Source: Enteractinococcus helveticum (GTDB taxonomy: Bacteria; Actinomycetota; Actinomycetes; Actinomycetales; Micrococcaceae). From it: DNA of 64,000 bases. Within the stretch, counting starts at the first letter, position 1. Each line of letters starts with the position of its first letter. This document shows, piece by piece, positions 1 through 9,171 of this stretch. The DNA lies in the NCBI RefSeq assembly GCF_001657475.1, contig NZ_LXEY01000019.1, positions 62,001 through 126,000 on the forward strand, written 5' to 3'. A program made the translations under genes and the position numbers. The notes beneath the pieces were generated by a model, which saw nothing but the letters and a program-made list of their open reading frames with translations, was not told where the DNA came from and searched no databases.

Positions 1-134
1 TGGCCGCACGGGACGGCCTGAATTTCTCCTAAGCTAGGTCAGCCTGTGGGTGCTTTGCGCCAGGATCACGGTGACAGCAACTGTTCTCGATGTTTTATGG
101 AAAGTGTCCACCCGAACTCTGCAGCAGACAGCGA

Positions 135-1502
135 TTAGATTTGCAAAATTGCGCGGGCAATCACAAAGTAAATGATGAGGCCCGTTGCATCCACGAATGT
201 CGAGATAAAAGGGTTGGAAAACACAGCGGGGTCGACTCTAATTGCGCTAGCAATCGTGGGCATGACACCACCGACACAGGCAGCTACGGTGCAGATCGCC
301 AACAGCGTGAGCCCAATGACCACACCGACATTTAGCGCGAAGAAAGCCCACGCAATCAAAAACCCGAGTGCTCCCAACGCGACCCCCAGCATGAACCCGG
401 TGCGTAATTCGCGGGTGAATACTCGGAGAATATCGCGAGGCTGAATATCATCCAAGGCCAGCGCACGAGTCACTGTGGTGGCCGCCTGGTTGCCAGTATT
501 GCCGCCAATGCCAATGAGCAACGGCACAAATAATGCCAACACGCTGACTGCCTCGAGCGTTTCTTCAAATACTGCCATGACTTGCACGGTCAGGGTGGCA
601 CCGATAGCCAAGACCAAAAGCCAGGTAAAACGGCTACGGACAAGGCGCGAGACCGGCGTGGAAAGATACGGTCGACGTAGTGGTTCAACACCACCTTGGC
701 GGGACACATCTTCGGATTCTTCAAACTCGAGAATCCGTACGGCATCGTCGAGGGTGAAAATCCCAACCAGGCGTTCCTCATGGTCCACAATTGATACTGC
801 AAACTGCCCACGCCGTGCGGTGCGTCGGGCCACCACCTCTTCGTCTTCGGAAACCTCTGCTGTCATGGTTGGCTCCATTAAGGTTTCCACGAGTTGGGCG
901 TCGTCGGCGCCCAAAAGTTGTCGCAAACTCACGGCGCCCACAACTCGTCGACCCGAATCGATCACGGGCAGATAGTAGACATTTTCTACGGTGTCTAAAC
1001 GTCGTTGAACTCGATCGAGTCCTTCAGCCGCGGTGTGCCAGGGTCGCAATGTCACAAACTGTGGACTCATCCGGCGGCCAATAGAATCTGCCGGATAGCC
1101 CAATAAAGTAGATGTTTCTTCGCGTTCGTCGTCATCAAGGCCGCGCAACAAACGGGACGCTACCGTAGCGGGAAGTTCGTCGAGCAACCAGACGCGATCG
1201 TCCGGAGCGAGCTGGTTAAAAAGGTCCGTGGTGTCGTGTTCTTGAAGGGCATGCACCAGGTCACTTTGTAAAACTGGTGAAAGTCCTTCGAAAACACGCA
1301 GCGCCAGGTCCTTATCCAACAACCGGTAGACGATAGCTCTGCGCTGGTGGCTGAGCCGTTCAAATATTTTGAGAAGTTGGGCCGGTTTCAGCAGGTTGAT
1401 CTGCCGGGCGACCGTCGTGAGATGCTCTTTGTGGAGGGCGTCCGTGATCGAGCTGATGAGCTCTTGGATGTCTTGGGATTGGGTAGTAGCCACAACAATC
1501 AC
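135..1502 (-). CDS. mgtE: Magnesium transporter MgtE
   Basis: Predicted Mg2+ channel/transporter of the inner membrane. The 455 residues show the MgtE order: a helical N-terminal domain (about 1-130), a CBS-pair domain (about 135-260) that senses cytosolic Mg2+ in this family, and a five-helix pore domain from about residue 285. The family pore motif PLLIGIGGNTGNQA is intact. The far-upstream start is GTG at 1502; a second GTG at 1493 has a slightly better placed purine-rich stretch (AAAGTG), so the start may be nine bases shorter. The gene stands alone, with no recognisable Mg2+ riboswitch in the leader. Family assignment is secure; regulation is unknown. Confidence 0.95.
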   Translation of the reverse strand: MIVVATTQSQDIQELISSITDALHKEHLTTVARQINLLKPAQLLKIFERLSHQRRAIVYRLLDKDLALRVFEGLSPVLQSDLVHALQEHDTTDLFNQLAPDDRVWLLDELPATVASRLLRGLDDDEREETSTLLGYPADSIGRRMSPQFVTLRPWHTAAEGLDRVQRRLDTVENVYYLPVIDSGRRVVGAVSLRQLLGADDAQLVETLMEPTMTAEVSEDEEVVARRTARRGQFAVSIVDHEERLVGIFTLDDAVRILEFEESEDVSRQGGVEPLRRPYLSTPVSRLVRSRFTWLLVLAIGATLTVQVMAVFEETLEAVSVLALFVPLLIGIGGNTGNQAATTVTRALALDDIQPRDILRVFTRELRTGFMLGVALGALGFLIAWAFFALNVGVVIGLTLLAICTVAACVGGVMPTIASAIRVDPAVFSNPFISTFVDATGLIIYFVIARAILQI

Positions 1503-1876
1503 TTTCGTTAATGCGTCGCGGGAAGGTTTTCCGAAATATGGATTGCTGGAGCACTACACATGGGTGGCGGTCTCAACGGACCTCAACCTGATTACTCACG
1601 TGACGCGACAACTAGGTGAGCAAAATGGGTGGCGTCCAGCACGGTACTAGAACATAAACTGTCGTCCATCGTGAAGGACACCTCCCTTGACAGCTTGATC
1701 CCGACGCTTGGCACCGCGCGCTCGGGAGAGACATGTTGGCGCTTCTTCACCATAACATCGTAAATATTGCTGTCGAATCTGACCTTGAGGTTCGTGACGC
1801 TTTATGGCCGCCCCACATGAAGCCGTGACCCAGGCCATTTAGGGTGGAACCCAATTGCTGAATCGAAGGAGCTTTC
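1503..1876. other. Intergenic region mgtE / methyltransferase
   Basis: This 374-base gap separates two divergently transcribed genes. A TTGACA hexamer lies near 1687, but no convincing -10 follows at normal spacing. Short reading frames here lack ribosome sites and recognisable protein features. I see no tRNA or clear riboswitch fold. Confidence 0.5.
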
Positions 1877-2707
1877 TTGCCGTATAAAGAATCCGAACGC
1901 GTGGCCCAGGCCGCCTACGACAGTCAAGACGCCGGTGCGTTCTACTCTCAAATTTGGGGTGGCGACGATATCCACCTGGGCATGTATGCATCACCGGATG
2001 AGCCGATTGCCGAGGCCAGCCACCGCACCATGCAGCACATGATCGACAAGATCACCCAAGGCTCGGTCGATTACGTGGTTGATCTAGGGTCCGGGTATTG
2101 CGGTGCCGCACGATTCCTACACCGCGAGCTGGACGCCGACGTGCTGGCCGTGAACCTCAGTGGCGAGCAAAACGTGCGCGCTCGTCAATTGAACCAGCGG
2201 GACGGACTGGATGAACCAATTACCGTCGTCGATGCCAGCTACAACGAAGTGCCTGCCGAGGATGCCGTCGCGGATCTGGTGTGGTCCCAGGATGCATTTT
2301 TGCACGCGATAGACCGCAAACAACCGTTAGCTGAGGCAGCGCGGGTGCTGAAACCAGGCGGAGAGTTTCTATTTACCGATCCGATGGCCGCCGATGGTGT
2401 GAACCCCGCTGAACTGTCGGGTGTGTTGGCACGGTTGAACCTCAGCTCGCTTGCCTCACCAGGTGACTACAAACAGCTTGCTGCAGAGGTCGGCTTCGAG
2501 GTTGTCGAATTCGAGGATCTAAACGAATACTTGCCGCTGCACTACGGTCGCGTGCTTGAAGAAACTCAAGCTAACGCTGAGGAGCTGTTGAAAACCGCAA
2601 GCCAACAATACTTGGATGGCATGATGAAGGGTCTACAGCACTGGGTTGATGCTGGAAACCGCGGACTACTGTCCTGGGGCATCTTCCACCTGCGCAAACA
2701 AGGATAG
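1877..2707 (+). CDS. Sarcosine/dimethylglycine N-methyltransferase-like SAM methyltransferase
   Basis: Class I SAM-dependent methyltransferase of 276 residues. The N-terminus (YDSQDAGAFYSQIWGGDDIH, then MYASPDEPI) closely resembles sarcosine/dimethylglycine methyltransferases, which make glycine betaine by stepwise methylation of glycine derivatives. SAM motif I is VVDLGSGYCGAARF (about 66-79), and the later LKPGGEFLFTD is the usual post-motif strand. The start is TTG at 1877, preceded by GAAGGAGC. The partner glycine/sarcosine methyltransferase of a full betaine pathway is not in this window, so the substrate is inferred from family resemblance; another small amine is possible. It is transcribed convergently with the response regulator, 7 bases apart. 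Confidence 0.75.
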   Translation: MPYKESERVAQAAYDSQDAGAFYSQIWGGDDIHLGMYASPDEPIAEASHRTMQHMIDKITQGSVDYVVDLGSGYCGAARFLHRELDADVLAVNLSGEQNVRARQLNQRDGLDEPITVVDASYNEVPAEDAVADLVWSQDAFLHAIDRKQPLAEAARVLKPGGEFLFTDPMAADGVNPAELSGVLARLNLSSLASPGDYKQLAAEVGFEVVEFEDLNEYLPLHYGRVLEETQANAEELLKTASQQYLDGMMKGLQHWVDAGNRGLLSWGIFHLRKQG

Positions 2708-2714
2708 CGCTGGG

Positions 2715-3326
2715 CTAAAGCCAACCGTTTTGCTGTGCCACTCGGGCCGCCTCGGTCCGGTTGGTCGTCTGGGTTTTACCGATCGCCGCTGACAGGTGAT
2801 TACGCACCGTCCCGGCCGACAAATGCAGCCGCGCAGCGATGTGTTTGACTGAAGCGCCGACCAGAGCTTCACGCAGCACATCGCACTCGCGGTCCGTTAG
2901 CGGATTGGTACCAGCGCTCAAGGCCTCGGCGGCCAGCACCGGATCGACCGCCCGCCCACCGGCGTGTACGCTGCGAATGGCCTCAGCCAACTGCTCGGCA
3001 GGCGCATCTTTGACCATGAATCCGCGAGCTCCGGATGCCATGGCGCGCTGCAAATATCCGGCACGACCAAACGTCGTCAAAATCAGTATCGCGACGTCGT
3101 CACCATAGGCCTGGTTGATCTGACCGGTTGCGGTGATGCCGTCGACGTCGGGCATTTCAATATCCAACACTGCGACATCAATGGTGTGTTCGCGGATCGC
3201 ATCGACCACCCCGGTGCCATCGGGCAGCTGGGCTACGACGTGCAGATCATCTTCCAGGTTCAACAGCGCGGCCAACCCGGCGCGGACCAGATGCTGGTCA
3301 TCGGCCAGCAGGATGCGAATGGTCAC
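2715..3326 (-). CDS. LuxR-type (NarL/FixJ) response regulator
   Basis: A 203-residue two-component response regulator. The receiver domain (1-120) has the acidic pocket DD at 9-10 and the phospho-acceptor Asp55 in VAVLDIEMPD. The C-terminal LuxR-type helix-turn-helix (about 140-203) contains LTDRECDVLREALVG and the recognition region LSAGTVRNHLSAAIGK. The start ATG overlaps the end of the upstream sensor kinase by 4 bases, so the pair is translationally coupled. It is the last gene of an ABC transporter/kinase/regulator operon and likely controls that transporter, as in peptide- or antibiotic-responsive modules; the signal is unknown. Confidence 0.93.
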   Translation of the reverse strand: MTIRILLADDQHLVRAGLAALLNLEDDLHVVAQLPDGTGVVDAIREHTIDVAVLDIEMPDVDGITATGQINQAYGDDVAILILTTFGRAGYLQRAMASGARGFMVKDAPAEQLAEAIRSVHAGGRAVDPVLAAEALSAGTNPLTDRECDVLREALVGASVKHIAARLHLSAGTVRNHLSAAIGKTQTTNRTEAARVAQQNGWL

Positions 3327-4453
3327 AGTCTCACCTCAACACGGGTCCCGGGTACTAAACGCATGAGCTTCAGGGTACCGCCGGCCGAGACGACGCGGCG
3401 CTGGAGTCCAGCCAAACCGTGGTGGTCTGCGGGGTTGGTGTCGAAGATGCCCACGCCGTCGTCGTCAACGCGGAGCAACATCCGCCCGTCGCATTCGGTA
3501 AGGGTGATGGTGCAGGTGGTGGCGTGGGCGTGGCGAATCACGTTGGTTACGGTCTCGCGGATGACCCAGGCGAAGACCTGTTCTTGGACCAGCGTGAGCC
3601 GGGGCAGGGCATCGGGGCGGTCCAGTGCGATGCCGGCTGCGGTGAGGGCCTGTTCACAGTGGGCGAATTGTTCGGCAAGATCGGGGTGTTGTAAGTCGGT
3701 GACGGCGGTGCGGACCTCGGACAGTGAGCTACGCGCCAGGGATTCGATGTCGGCCAGTTCAGTCTTAGCAGCGGCCAGGTTGGTGTCGATCAGGCGCTGG
3801 GCGAGCTGGACTTTAACGGTGATGGTGGTCAGAGAATGACCCAGCACGTCGTGGACGGTTGCGGCGAGCTCCTCGCGCTGGGCAGCCAGAGCCAGTTGTT
3901 CGGAACGGTCTTGCTGCGTGGCGCCCATTTCCATGCTGATGCGGATGAAGATCATGATGATCGCCGGGGATGCCACCGAGGCGATAAACCAATTGCCGTA
4001 GTCGTCCAGGTTGCCAATCGCTACGATGGCAATCGCACAGAAGAAGAGTATGACGACGGCGATCAGGCCCACGGCGATGCGGTGGTTGAAGATCCAGGTG
4101 GCCATCAAATACGGCACAATGTTAATGATCGCCGTTGGGGTTACCTGGGCCATAATGATCCCGAACACCACTAGAACTGCCGTGTAGACCAGGGTGTTGC
4201 CGGTTCGGTTGAAGCGGGCGATTGGTTCGGGGTGCAGGAAGTTGCGCAGGTAGACGATGAGGAAGGCCACCAGTGCGGCCCAGCCGGCAACTTGGGCTGG
4301 TAGCGGGGCGGTCGTGTTGAGGAATCCGATGACCGTCCAGGCCATAAAGACCAGCCATACCCCGGCGGTAAACACGATGGCCCGACGCTCCGGTGGTGTT
4401 GCAGGAGCCTCGGGCAGGTAGCCGCTGGTGGTGTATTTGGCCAAAGTGCGCAT
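3323..4453 (-). CDS. DesK-type sensor histidine kinase
   Basis: Membrane sensor kinase of about 376 residues when started at ATG 4453, directly after the permease stop. Five or six hydrophobic helices fill residues 25-175. They are followed by a HisKA_3 dimerisation domain with phospho-acceptor His201 (VHDVLGHSL) and a HATPase domain with N-box VIRETVTNVIRHAHA and G-box DDDGVGI. A longer frame to 4546 exists but overlaps the permease by 88 bases and lacks hydrophobic or conserved sequence, so the shorter start is preferred. No large extracellular sensor domain is visible, so it may sense the membrane or the ABC transporter itself. Confidence 0.92.
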   Translation of the reverse strand: MRTLAKYTTSGYLPEAPATPPERRAIVFTAGVWLVFMAWTVIGFLNTTAPLPAQVAGWAALVAFLIVYLRNFLHPEPIARFNRTGNTLVYTAVLVVFGIIMAQVTPTAIINIVPYLMATWIFNHRIAVGLIAVVILFFCAIAIVAIGNLDDYGNWFIASVASPAIIMIFIRISMEMGATQQDRSEQLALAAQREELAATVHDVLGHSLTTITVKVQLAQRLIDTNLAAAKTELADIESLARSSLSEVRTAVTDLQHPDLAEQFAHCEQALTAAGIALDRPDALPRLTLVQEQVFAWVIRETVTNVIRHAHATTCTITLTECDGRMLLRVDDDGVGIFDTNPADHHGLAGLQRRVVSAGGTLKLMRLVPGTRVEVRL

Positions 4454-4458
4454 CGGGG

Positions 4459-5265
4459 TTAGCGGGTCGTCCTGCGCCGTGCACCCAGCAGGCACAGGAT
4501 GCCAAAGATCGCCGTCCATGCACCAATATTTGCTATCAGTAGCCACATGGATTCAAATTCTACCGGGGCACCGGCTTCACTTGGGACGATCAGGCCCTCG
4601 GTCTGGGGCCAGCGGGCGAGCATGGCGGGTCCGTAGAGCGGGGTAAATTTGGCGATGTCTAAGAGCACGCCACCCAGCGGAATGAACAGATTGCCAAAGA
4701 AACCGAAGATGACCAGGAAGCCAGAGGCCGCGCTGACGGCGGTTTCGGAGCGGAACAACAGCGCGAGCGCTAGGCCATAGAGCGAGAACGGAACGGCGAC
4801 CACTAAGGACAGGGCGGCGGAACCGATCCAGTGACCAAACGAATCGAATTGCGCGCCGCTCATGAGGCCAACGACGTAGACGACGAGGATGGGGCTGATG
4901 GCCATGAGCAGGGCTGTGAGCATTTTGCCCACGATGTAGTTGGCATCGGTCAGACCGGTCATGTTCAGTTGGCGGCCCCAACCCATCGAACGTTCCACGG
5001 CGGCCGAACCGGCCATCGAAGTCGTGGCCATCACGGCACCGTAGACGGCCATTGATGTCATCACATAGGCTGACACGTTGCCCTCACCGGCGGGTTGGCC
5101 GCCCTGGTCCATGGCCACACCAAACATCAGATACATGGCGGTGGGCAGGATGACGACGAAGAAGGTTGCATCGGCCATGCGGAAGTTGCGCCAGAATTCC
5201 CAGGCCACAAACTGTAACAGGATCTCGCCCGGAGTTTTTCGTGGCTTGGTCAATGTTGTAGTCAT
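4459..5265 (-). CDS. ABC-2 type transporter permease
   Basis: Integral membrane exporter subunit, 268 residues from ATG 5265 (a good AGGAGGTC site lies 7 bases upstream; a longer frame to 5493 would run far into the ATPase gene). About six hydrophobic segments are visible, with the ABC-2 family pattern of a cytoplasmic N-terminus (residues 1-35), a central region with MTSMAVYGAVMATTSM and a C-terminal helix. The start overlaps the ATPase stop as ATGA. With the neighbouring ATPase it forms an exporter, probably of a drug, peptide or lipid; the substrate cannot be read from the sequence. Confidence 0.9.
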   Translation of the reverse strand: MTTTLTKPRKTPGEILLQFVAWEFWRNFRMADATFFVVILPTAMYLMFGVAMDQGGQPAGEGNVSAYVMTSMAVYGAVMATTSMAGSAAVERSMGWGRQLNMTGLTDANYIVGKMLTALLMAISPILVVYVVGLMSGAQFDSFGHWIGSAALSLVVAVPFSLYGLALALLFRSETAVSAASGFLVIFGFFGNLFIPLGGVLLDIAKFTPLYGPAMLARWPQTEGLIVPSEAGAPVEFESMWLLIANIGAWTAIFGILCLLGARRRTTR

Positions 5266-6185
5266 GATGCGACCTCCTGGGAATCTTGCGTCATGGTGAA
5301 GAACGCTTCTTCGATACCGGGTTGGACAATGGTCAGATGACGGATCAGCCCGGCAGACAGTAGACGTTCGGCGATCCGGTCGGTATTTGGCGTGGTGATC
5401 TGGATGCGATGCAGTTCGGAATTGTAGGTGATCTGGTCGCGCGAGACACCAGCGGTGGCGGCCCACTGGAGCGGATCGGTGTCGCTGATCCACTGTGCGG
5501 CCAGTTTGCGTTGCAGCCCGGCGGTCATGTCGTCGACGCTGCCATCGGCCACGATCTGGCCTTGATTCATAAGCACGACCCGGTCGGCGTAATCATCGGC
5601 TTCGCGCAGATAGTGTGTTGCAAACACGATGGTGCGCCCGCGTTGGGCCTCGGCGTGCATCGTGTCCCAGAAGTCTTTGCGTGCTGTGGCATCCAGTCCG
5701 GCGGTTGGCTCATCGAGGATCAGCAACTGCGGGTTGGTCAGCAGTGCCAGGGCGAAGCGGAGGCGCTGTTTTTGGCCGCCCGAGCATTTCTTGACCTTGC
5801 GGCTTGCGAATCCGGTCACCCCGGCGCGCTGCATCACGTCGTCGACGGGAAGATGCTGGTGGTGGCAGGCGGCAATCATTTTGATGGTCTCACCGATGGT
5901 CAGGTCATCCAGCAGCCCGCCATCTTGCAAGACCGCTCCGATATAGCCCTCACTGGCCGCGCGTTTGGGTGGCATGTCGAAGACTTTGATCGAGCCACGA
6001 CTGGGCTCGGTGAACCCCAGGACCATATCTAACAGGGTGGTTTTGCCGGCTCCGTTGGGGCCAAGCAGGGCCAGTACTTCGCCCGAGTTGATCTTCAGGC
6101 TGACATTGTTGACGGCCGTGAGGTCTCCGAATCGTTTCGTGACTGCTGCAATGCCAATGGCTGGGGGAGAGGCTGAAGTATTCAT
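5262..6185 (-). CDS. ABC transporter ATP-binding protein
   Basis: NatA/DrrA-like nucleotide-binding subunit of 307 residues. Walker A is GPNGAGKT (about 43-50), the signature is CSGGQKQR (Cys in place of the usual Leu), Walker B is LLILDEP and the switch His is in FATHYLREADD. A C-terminal extension of about 85 residues follows the ABC domain, typical of drug or antibiotic exporters. It is the first gene of the minus-strand operon ATPase-permease-kinase-regulator. It powers export by the downstream permease; self-protection or envelope-stress export is inferred from the linked two-component system. Confidence 0.93.
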   Translation of the reverse strand: MNTSASPPAIGIAAVTKRFGDLTAVNNVSLKINSGEVLALLGPNGAGKTTLLDMVLGFTEPSRGSIKVFDMPPKRAASEGYIGAVLQDGGLLDDLTIGETIKMIAACHHQHLPVDDVMQRAGVTGFASRKVKKCSGGQKQRLRFALALLTNPQLLILDEPTAGLDATARKDFWDTMHAEAQRGRTIVFATHYLREADDYADRVVLMNQGQIVADGSVDDMTAGLQRKLAAQWISDTDPLQWAATAGVSRDQITYNSELHRIQITTPNTDRIAERLLSAGLIRHLTIVQPGIEEAFFTMTQDSQEVAS

Positions 6186-6260
6186 GCTTCAATTCTTCCG
6201 TACCAGACCCCGCAGCGGAACAGCCATGCATCATGACTTCGCCATGACAGATGTCATGGT

Positions 6261-7073
6261 TTACCACGTGGTGCGCGCGTAACTGCGTTCGGTCGTAATG
6301 CGAATGACGACGGTCACCACCAGCACCACGGCTGCGGCAAGCAACGCGGCCCAGAAGATAATGGATGATTCGAATTGCCCTTGCATTCGGGCAATCGCCA
6401 ACCAGGTGAGACCCCAGCCAATGGCCAGTGCCGGCGCGATCCGGCCGCGTGAATAGACTGCGAGCACCAAACCGATAATCAACACGACCGCGATGATGGC
6501 TACACCAGCCCATTGCCACCCGGGGAAGGTGTGCACCCCAAAGGTTGCGACCCAGGCGGCGATATTCGCCGTCGTCGCAACACACACCCAGCCCAAATAC
6601 AGGCCAAAGGTGCCGTCGGTGAGCAGGGCATCGGTTTTGGTGTGCGTGCGGGTTTTGCGCAGGATCATTTCAATGCGAACCAGGACGATCAGCAGCACAA
6701 GGATAACCAACACACTGCCCCAGAGGACACCGGCTTGCACCACTGCGATCCAGGCGGCGTTGAGCACAGCCGACAGCGCAGTCCAGGGGCGCAATTGAGC
6801 GTGGCGTTCGGCGTGACGGGAGCCCTGCCGTTGGGCGGGTAACAGCTGATAAATCGCGTACCCGAAAAGCCCGGCGTAGATGATGCTCCAGATACTAAAG
6901 GCAGGCCCGGCGGGAGCCAACGGCGTGGCATCTGCAGACAGCGCGCCGTCGGCGGCCTGATTGATGGGCGTGCCACCGAGTGCGCCACTGCCGAGGAACG
7001 CCAGCCCGATCGCTGCGAGGATGGCGAACACCGTGAGAATCGGCATGAACCAAGAGTGCACTTTCTGTTCCAT
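6261..7073 (-). CDS. TspO/MBR-like tryptophan-rich membrane protein
   Basis: A 270-residue membrane protein with about eight hydrophobic segments. The start is ATG 7073, preceded by GATAGGAGAG; an in-frame extension to 7112 lacks a ribosome site. The region PAGPAFSIWSIIYAGLFGYAIYQ resembles the TspO/MBR family, whose members bind porphyrins or affect tetrapyrrole and carotenoid regulation. It is longer than classic 160-residue TspO, so it belongs to the extended actinobacterial branch. It is divergent from the carotenoid operon and shares its control region. A role in light, oxygen or pigment regulation is plausible but inferred. Confidence 0.75.
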   Translation of the reverse strand: MEQKVHSWFMPILTVFAILAAIGLAFLGSGALGGTPINQAADGALSADATPLAPAGPAFSIWSIIYAGLFGYAIYQLLPAQRQGSRHAERHAQLRPWTALSAVLNAAWIAVVQAGVLWGSVLVILVLLIVLVRIEMILRKTRTHTKTDALLTDGTFGLYLGWVCVATTANIAAWVATFGVHTFPGWQWAGVAIIAVVLIIGLVLAVYSRGRIAPALAIGWGLTWLAIARMQGQFESSIIFWAALLAAAVVLVVTVVIRITTERSYARTTW

Positions 7074-7113
7074 CGGTTCTCTCCTATCTAAAGGGTGCCA
7101 TCGAGTGATCAAC

Positions 7114-7139
7114 AGCTAGTATAGTTAGCCAAGCTAGTA
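7114..7139. promoter_or_regulatory. Divergent crt/tspO-like control region with direct repeats
   Basis: Two copies of AGCTAGTA (7114-7121 and 7132-7139) are spaced 18 bases start to start. Between and across them lie a plus-strand -10-like TATAGT (7120-7125) and a minus-strand -10-like TATACT (complement of 7118-7123). The repeats therefore sit on both likely divergent promoters and could be a regulator site. No good -35 hexamers are seen, which fits activator-dependent promoters. Further downstream, CATGGG (7151-7156) and CCCATG (7170-7175) form a small inverted repeat in the crtE leader. Confidence 0.5.
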
Positions 7140-7225
7140 GCTTGAGTCACCATGGGTGCAGGTTTGAAGCCCATGACCTCTAGTATCGTGCGCTGCCGCC
7201 ACCTACTATTTGATCAGGAGGAGCC

Positions 7226-8287
7226 ATGCGCATCCAGGCCCAATTGACCCCGGACGCCGAATCCGACAAAATATTTGCAGCGGCGATCGATCAACGCCTC
7301 GGCCAGCTGTTGGACGCCCAAATCCAGGGTGCAGCCACCCCGAATATGGCCAAACTGTGGCGCCGGATTAGCCAAGCCATGCAGGGCGGCAAACGGACCC
7401 GGCCAATGCTGGTGAACCTGGGCTACCAGGTGGTCAGCGACGACGCCGATCCGCGCACCATTGAAATTGGGTGCGCTTTTGAACTGTTGCACACCGCACT
7501 GGTAATGCACGATGACATCATCGATCAGGACTTTATTCGCCGCGGCCACCCCACCTTGTCGGCCCATTACCGCGATGCCGCCCTGGCACAGGGCAAGTCC
7601 ACGGCTGCTGCCGAGCATATTGGCAATGCTGCGGCCCTCTTGGCCGGGGATGCGTTGATCGCCGCCGCGATCCAGGTGCTCACTACCGCGTGCACGCAGC
7701 TGGCCAACGGAGAGCAGATCATTGAGGTCTTCCACGCCGCGATCCAACATTCGGCGGCCGGGGAATTCGACGATGTGCTGTTTTCCGCCCACCTGGAATC
7801 CGCGACCCTGGACGACGTGCTGTGCATGCACCGGCTCAAGACGGCTGCCTATTCGTTTGAAGCACCACTGGTGAGCGGTGCTCTGCTTGCCGGCGCCAGT
7901 GACGACGTCGTCGGGCAGTTAGGACGTTTTGCCAATCTCCTGGGCAGTTGTTATCAAATTATCGACGACGTGCTTGGCACATTTGGTGACGAAGCACAGA
8001 CCGGCAAACCCAATGACTCGGATTTGCGCGAGGGCAAAATGACCGTGCTGATCGCGCTGGCCGAGGCCATTGAGTCAGCGGCGGTGCAAGGCTGGCGCAA
8101 CGGTGAGATCAGCAATGACGCGATGCGCGCCCTCTTTGTCAGCCACGATCTTGAAACACAGGCTCGGCAACTGGCCGAGGAGTGTTGTCACCAGGCCCGT
8201 GTGCAACTGGCCGCGCTGCCGCTCCGAGCAGAAGTGCGCACCACATTCCGACGTCTCATTGATGATCTGTTGCGAAGGACCCACTAA
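7226..8287 (+). CDS. crtE: Geranylgeranyl diphosphate synthase
   Basis: Trans-prenyltransferase of 353 residues that extends isoprenyl diphosphates to the C20 precursor GGPP. The first aspartate-rich motif is DDIID (96-100) and the second is DDVLGTFGD (247-255); GGKRTRP (54-60) binds diphosphate. A strong AGGAGG site precedes ATG 7226. It is the first gene of the carotenoid operon, and its TAA shares its last base with the crtB ATG. The family is secure; exact chain length is inferred from the operon context. Confidence 0.95.
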   Translation: MRIQAQLTPDAESDKIFAAAIDQRLGQLLDAQIQGAATPNMAKLWRRISQAMQGGKRTRPMLVNLGYQVVSDDADPRTIEIGCAFELLHTALVMHDDIIDQDFIRRGHPTLSAHYRDAALAQGKSTAAAEHIGNAAALLAGDALIAAAIQVLTTACTQLANGEQIIEVFHAAIQHSAAGEFDDVLFSAHLESATLDDVLCMHRLKTAAYSFEAPLVSGALLAGASDDVVGQLGRFANLLGSCYQIIDDVLGTFGDEAQTGKPNDSDLREGKMTVLIALAEAIESAAVQGWRNGEISNDAMRALFVSHDLETQARQLAEECCHQARVQLAALPLRAEVRTTFRRLIDDLLRRTH

Positions 8288-9171
8288 TGAAACACCCCAC
8301 CGCACTGCACCGATATACCACCGCGGCAGTGGCCAGTTCCGGCAAAGTCATTGGTGAGTATTCGACGTCGTTCGGACTGGCCTGCCGATTTTTGGGAAAA
8401 ACAACCCGGCGCGACATTGGCAACATCTATGCGCTGGTGCGCTTGGCCGATGAAATTGTCGACGGCGTAGCCCAGGAAGCCGGACTGGACGTCAAGGCCA
8501 CCGCCGTAGAACTTGACCGATTAGAAACCCAGACCGAGGCCGCGTTGACCACCGGCTACAGCACGAATCTGGTGGTGCACGCGTTTGCGACGACCGCCCG
8601 GAAACACGATATTTCCACCGAGCTGACCCGACCGTTTTTCCGGTCGATGCGCGCTGACCTGTACCGACAGCAACACACCGAGGCCAGCCTGCAGGAGTAT
8701 ATTTATGGTTCCGCAGAAGTGGTGGGCCTGATGTGCCTGGCGGTGTTCCGCAACATGCCGGGCACGGATACCAGCGACGACGAGTTATTGGTCACCTCGG
8801 CCCGACGACTCGGAGCGGCGTTTCAGAAGGTCAATTTTTTGCGCGACCTAGCCACCGATTACCAGTATCTGGGGCGCTGTTATTTTCCCGGGGTGAATCC
8901 CCAAGATTTTGGGGAGGACCAGAAACGCGAGCTGGTGGCCGAAATTCGTGCGGATCTTGCGGCGGCAACCCCGGGCATGCGAAAGCTTGATCCACGGGCC
9001 CGACTCGGCGTAGAAATGGCCCACCGGCTGTTTAGCGAACTGACCAACACCCTGGATCAACGCCCGGCCTGTGAACTACTGTCCGGTCGGGTTCGGGTCA
9101 ACAATACGCGCAAACTAGCCATCGCCGCACAAACCGTATCCACCACATTGCTGAAGAAAAATAATTCATGA
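8287..9171 (+). CDS. crtB: 15-cis-phytoene synthase
   Basis: Squalene/phytoene synthase family protein of 294 residues that condenses two GGPP molecules to phytoene. The two Mg2+-binding motifs are DEIVD (55-59) and DLATD (187-191), the latter within NFLRDLATDYQYLGRCYFP. It starts at ATG 8287, overlapping the crtE stop by one base, and its own stop overlaps the crtI start, so translation of the three genes is coupled. Confidence 0.95.
   Translation: MKHPTALHRYTTAAVASSGKVIGEYSTSFGLACRFLGKTTRRDIGNIYALVRLADEIVDGVAQEAGLDVKATAVELDRLETQTEAALTTGYSTNLVVHAFATTARKHDISTELTRPFFRSMRADLYRQQHTEASLQEYIYGSAEVVGLMCLAVFRNMPGTDTSDDELLVTSARRLGAAFQKVNFLRDLATDYQYLGRCYFPGVNPQDFGEDQKRELVAEIRADLAAATPGMRKLDPRARLGVEMAHRLFSELTNTLDQRPACELLSGRVRVNNTRKLAIAAQTVSTTLLKKNNS

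Noticed and set aside
475-975. Long plus-strand frame opposite mgtE
   Set aside because: It lies wholly inside a well-supported gene on the other strand and has no ribosome site or recognisable motif.
1503-1876. Mg2+ riboswitch (M-box) upstream of mgtE
   Set aside because: No M-box-like helix set or anti-terminator could be recognised on the minus strand; a covariance search would be needed.
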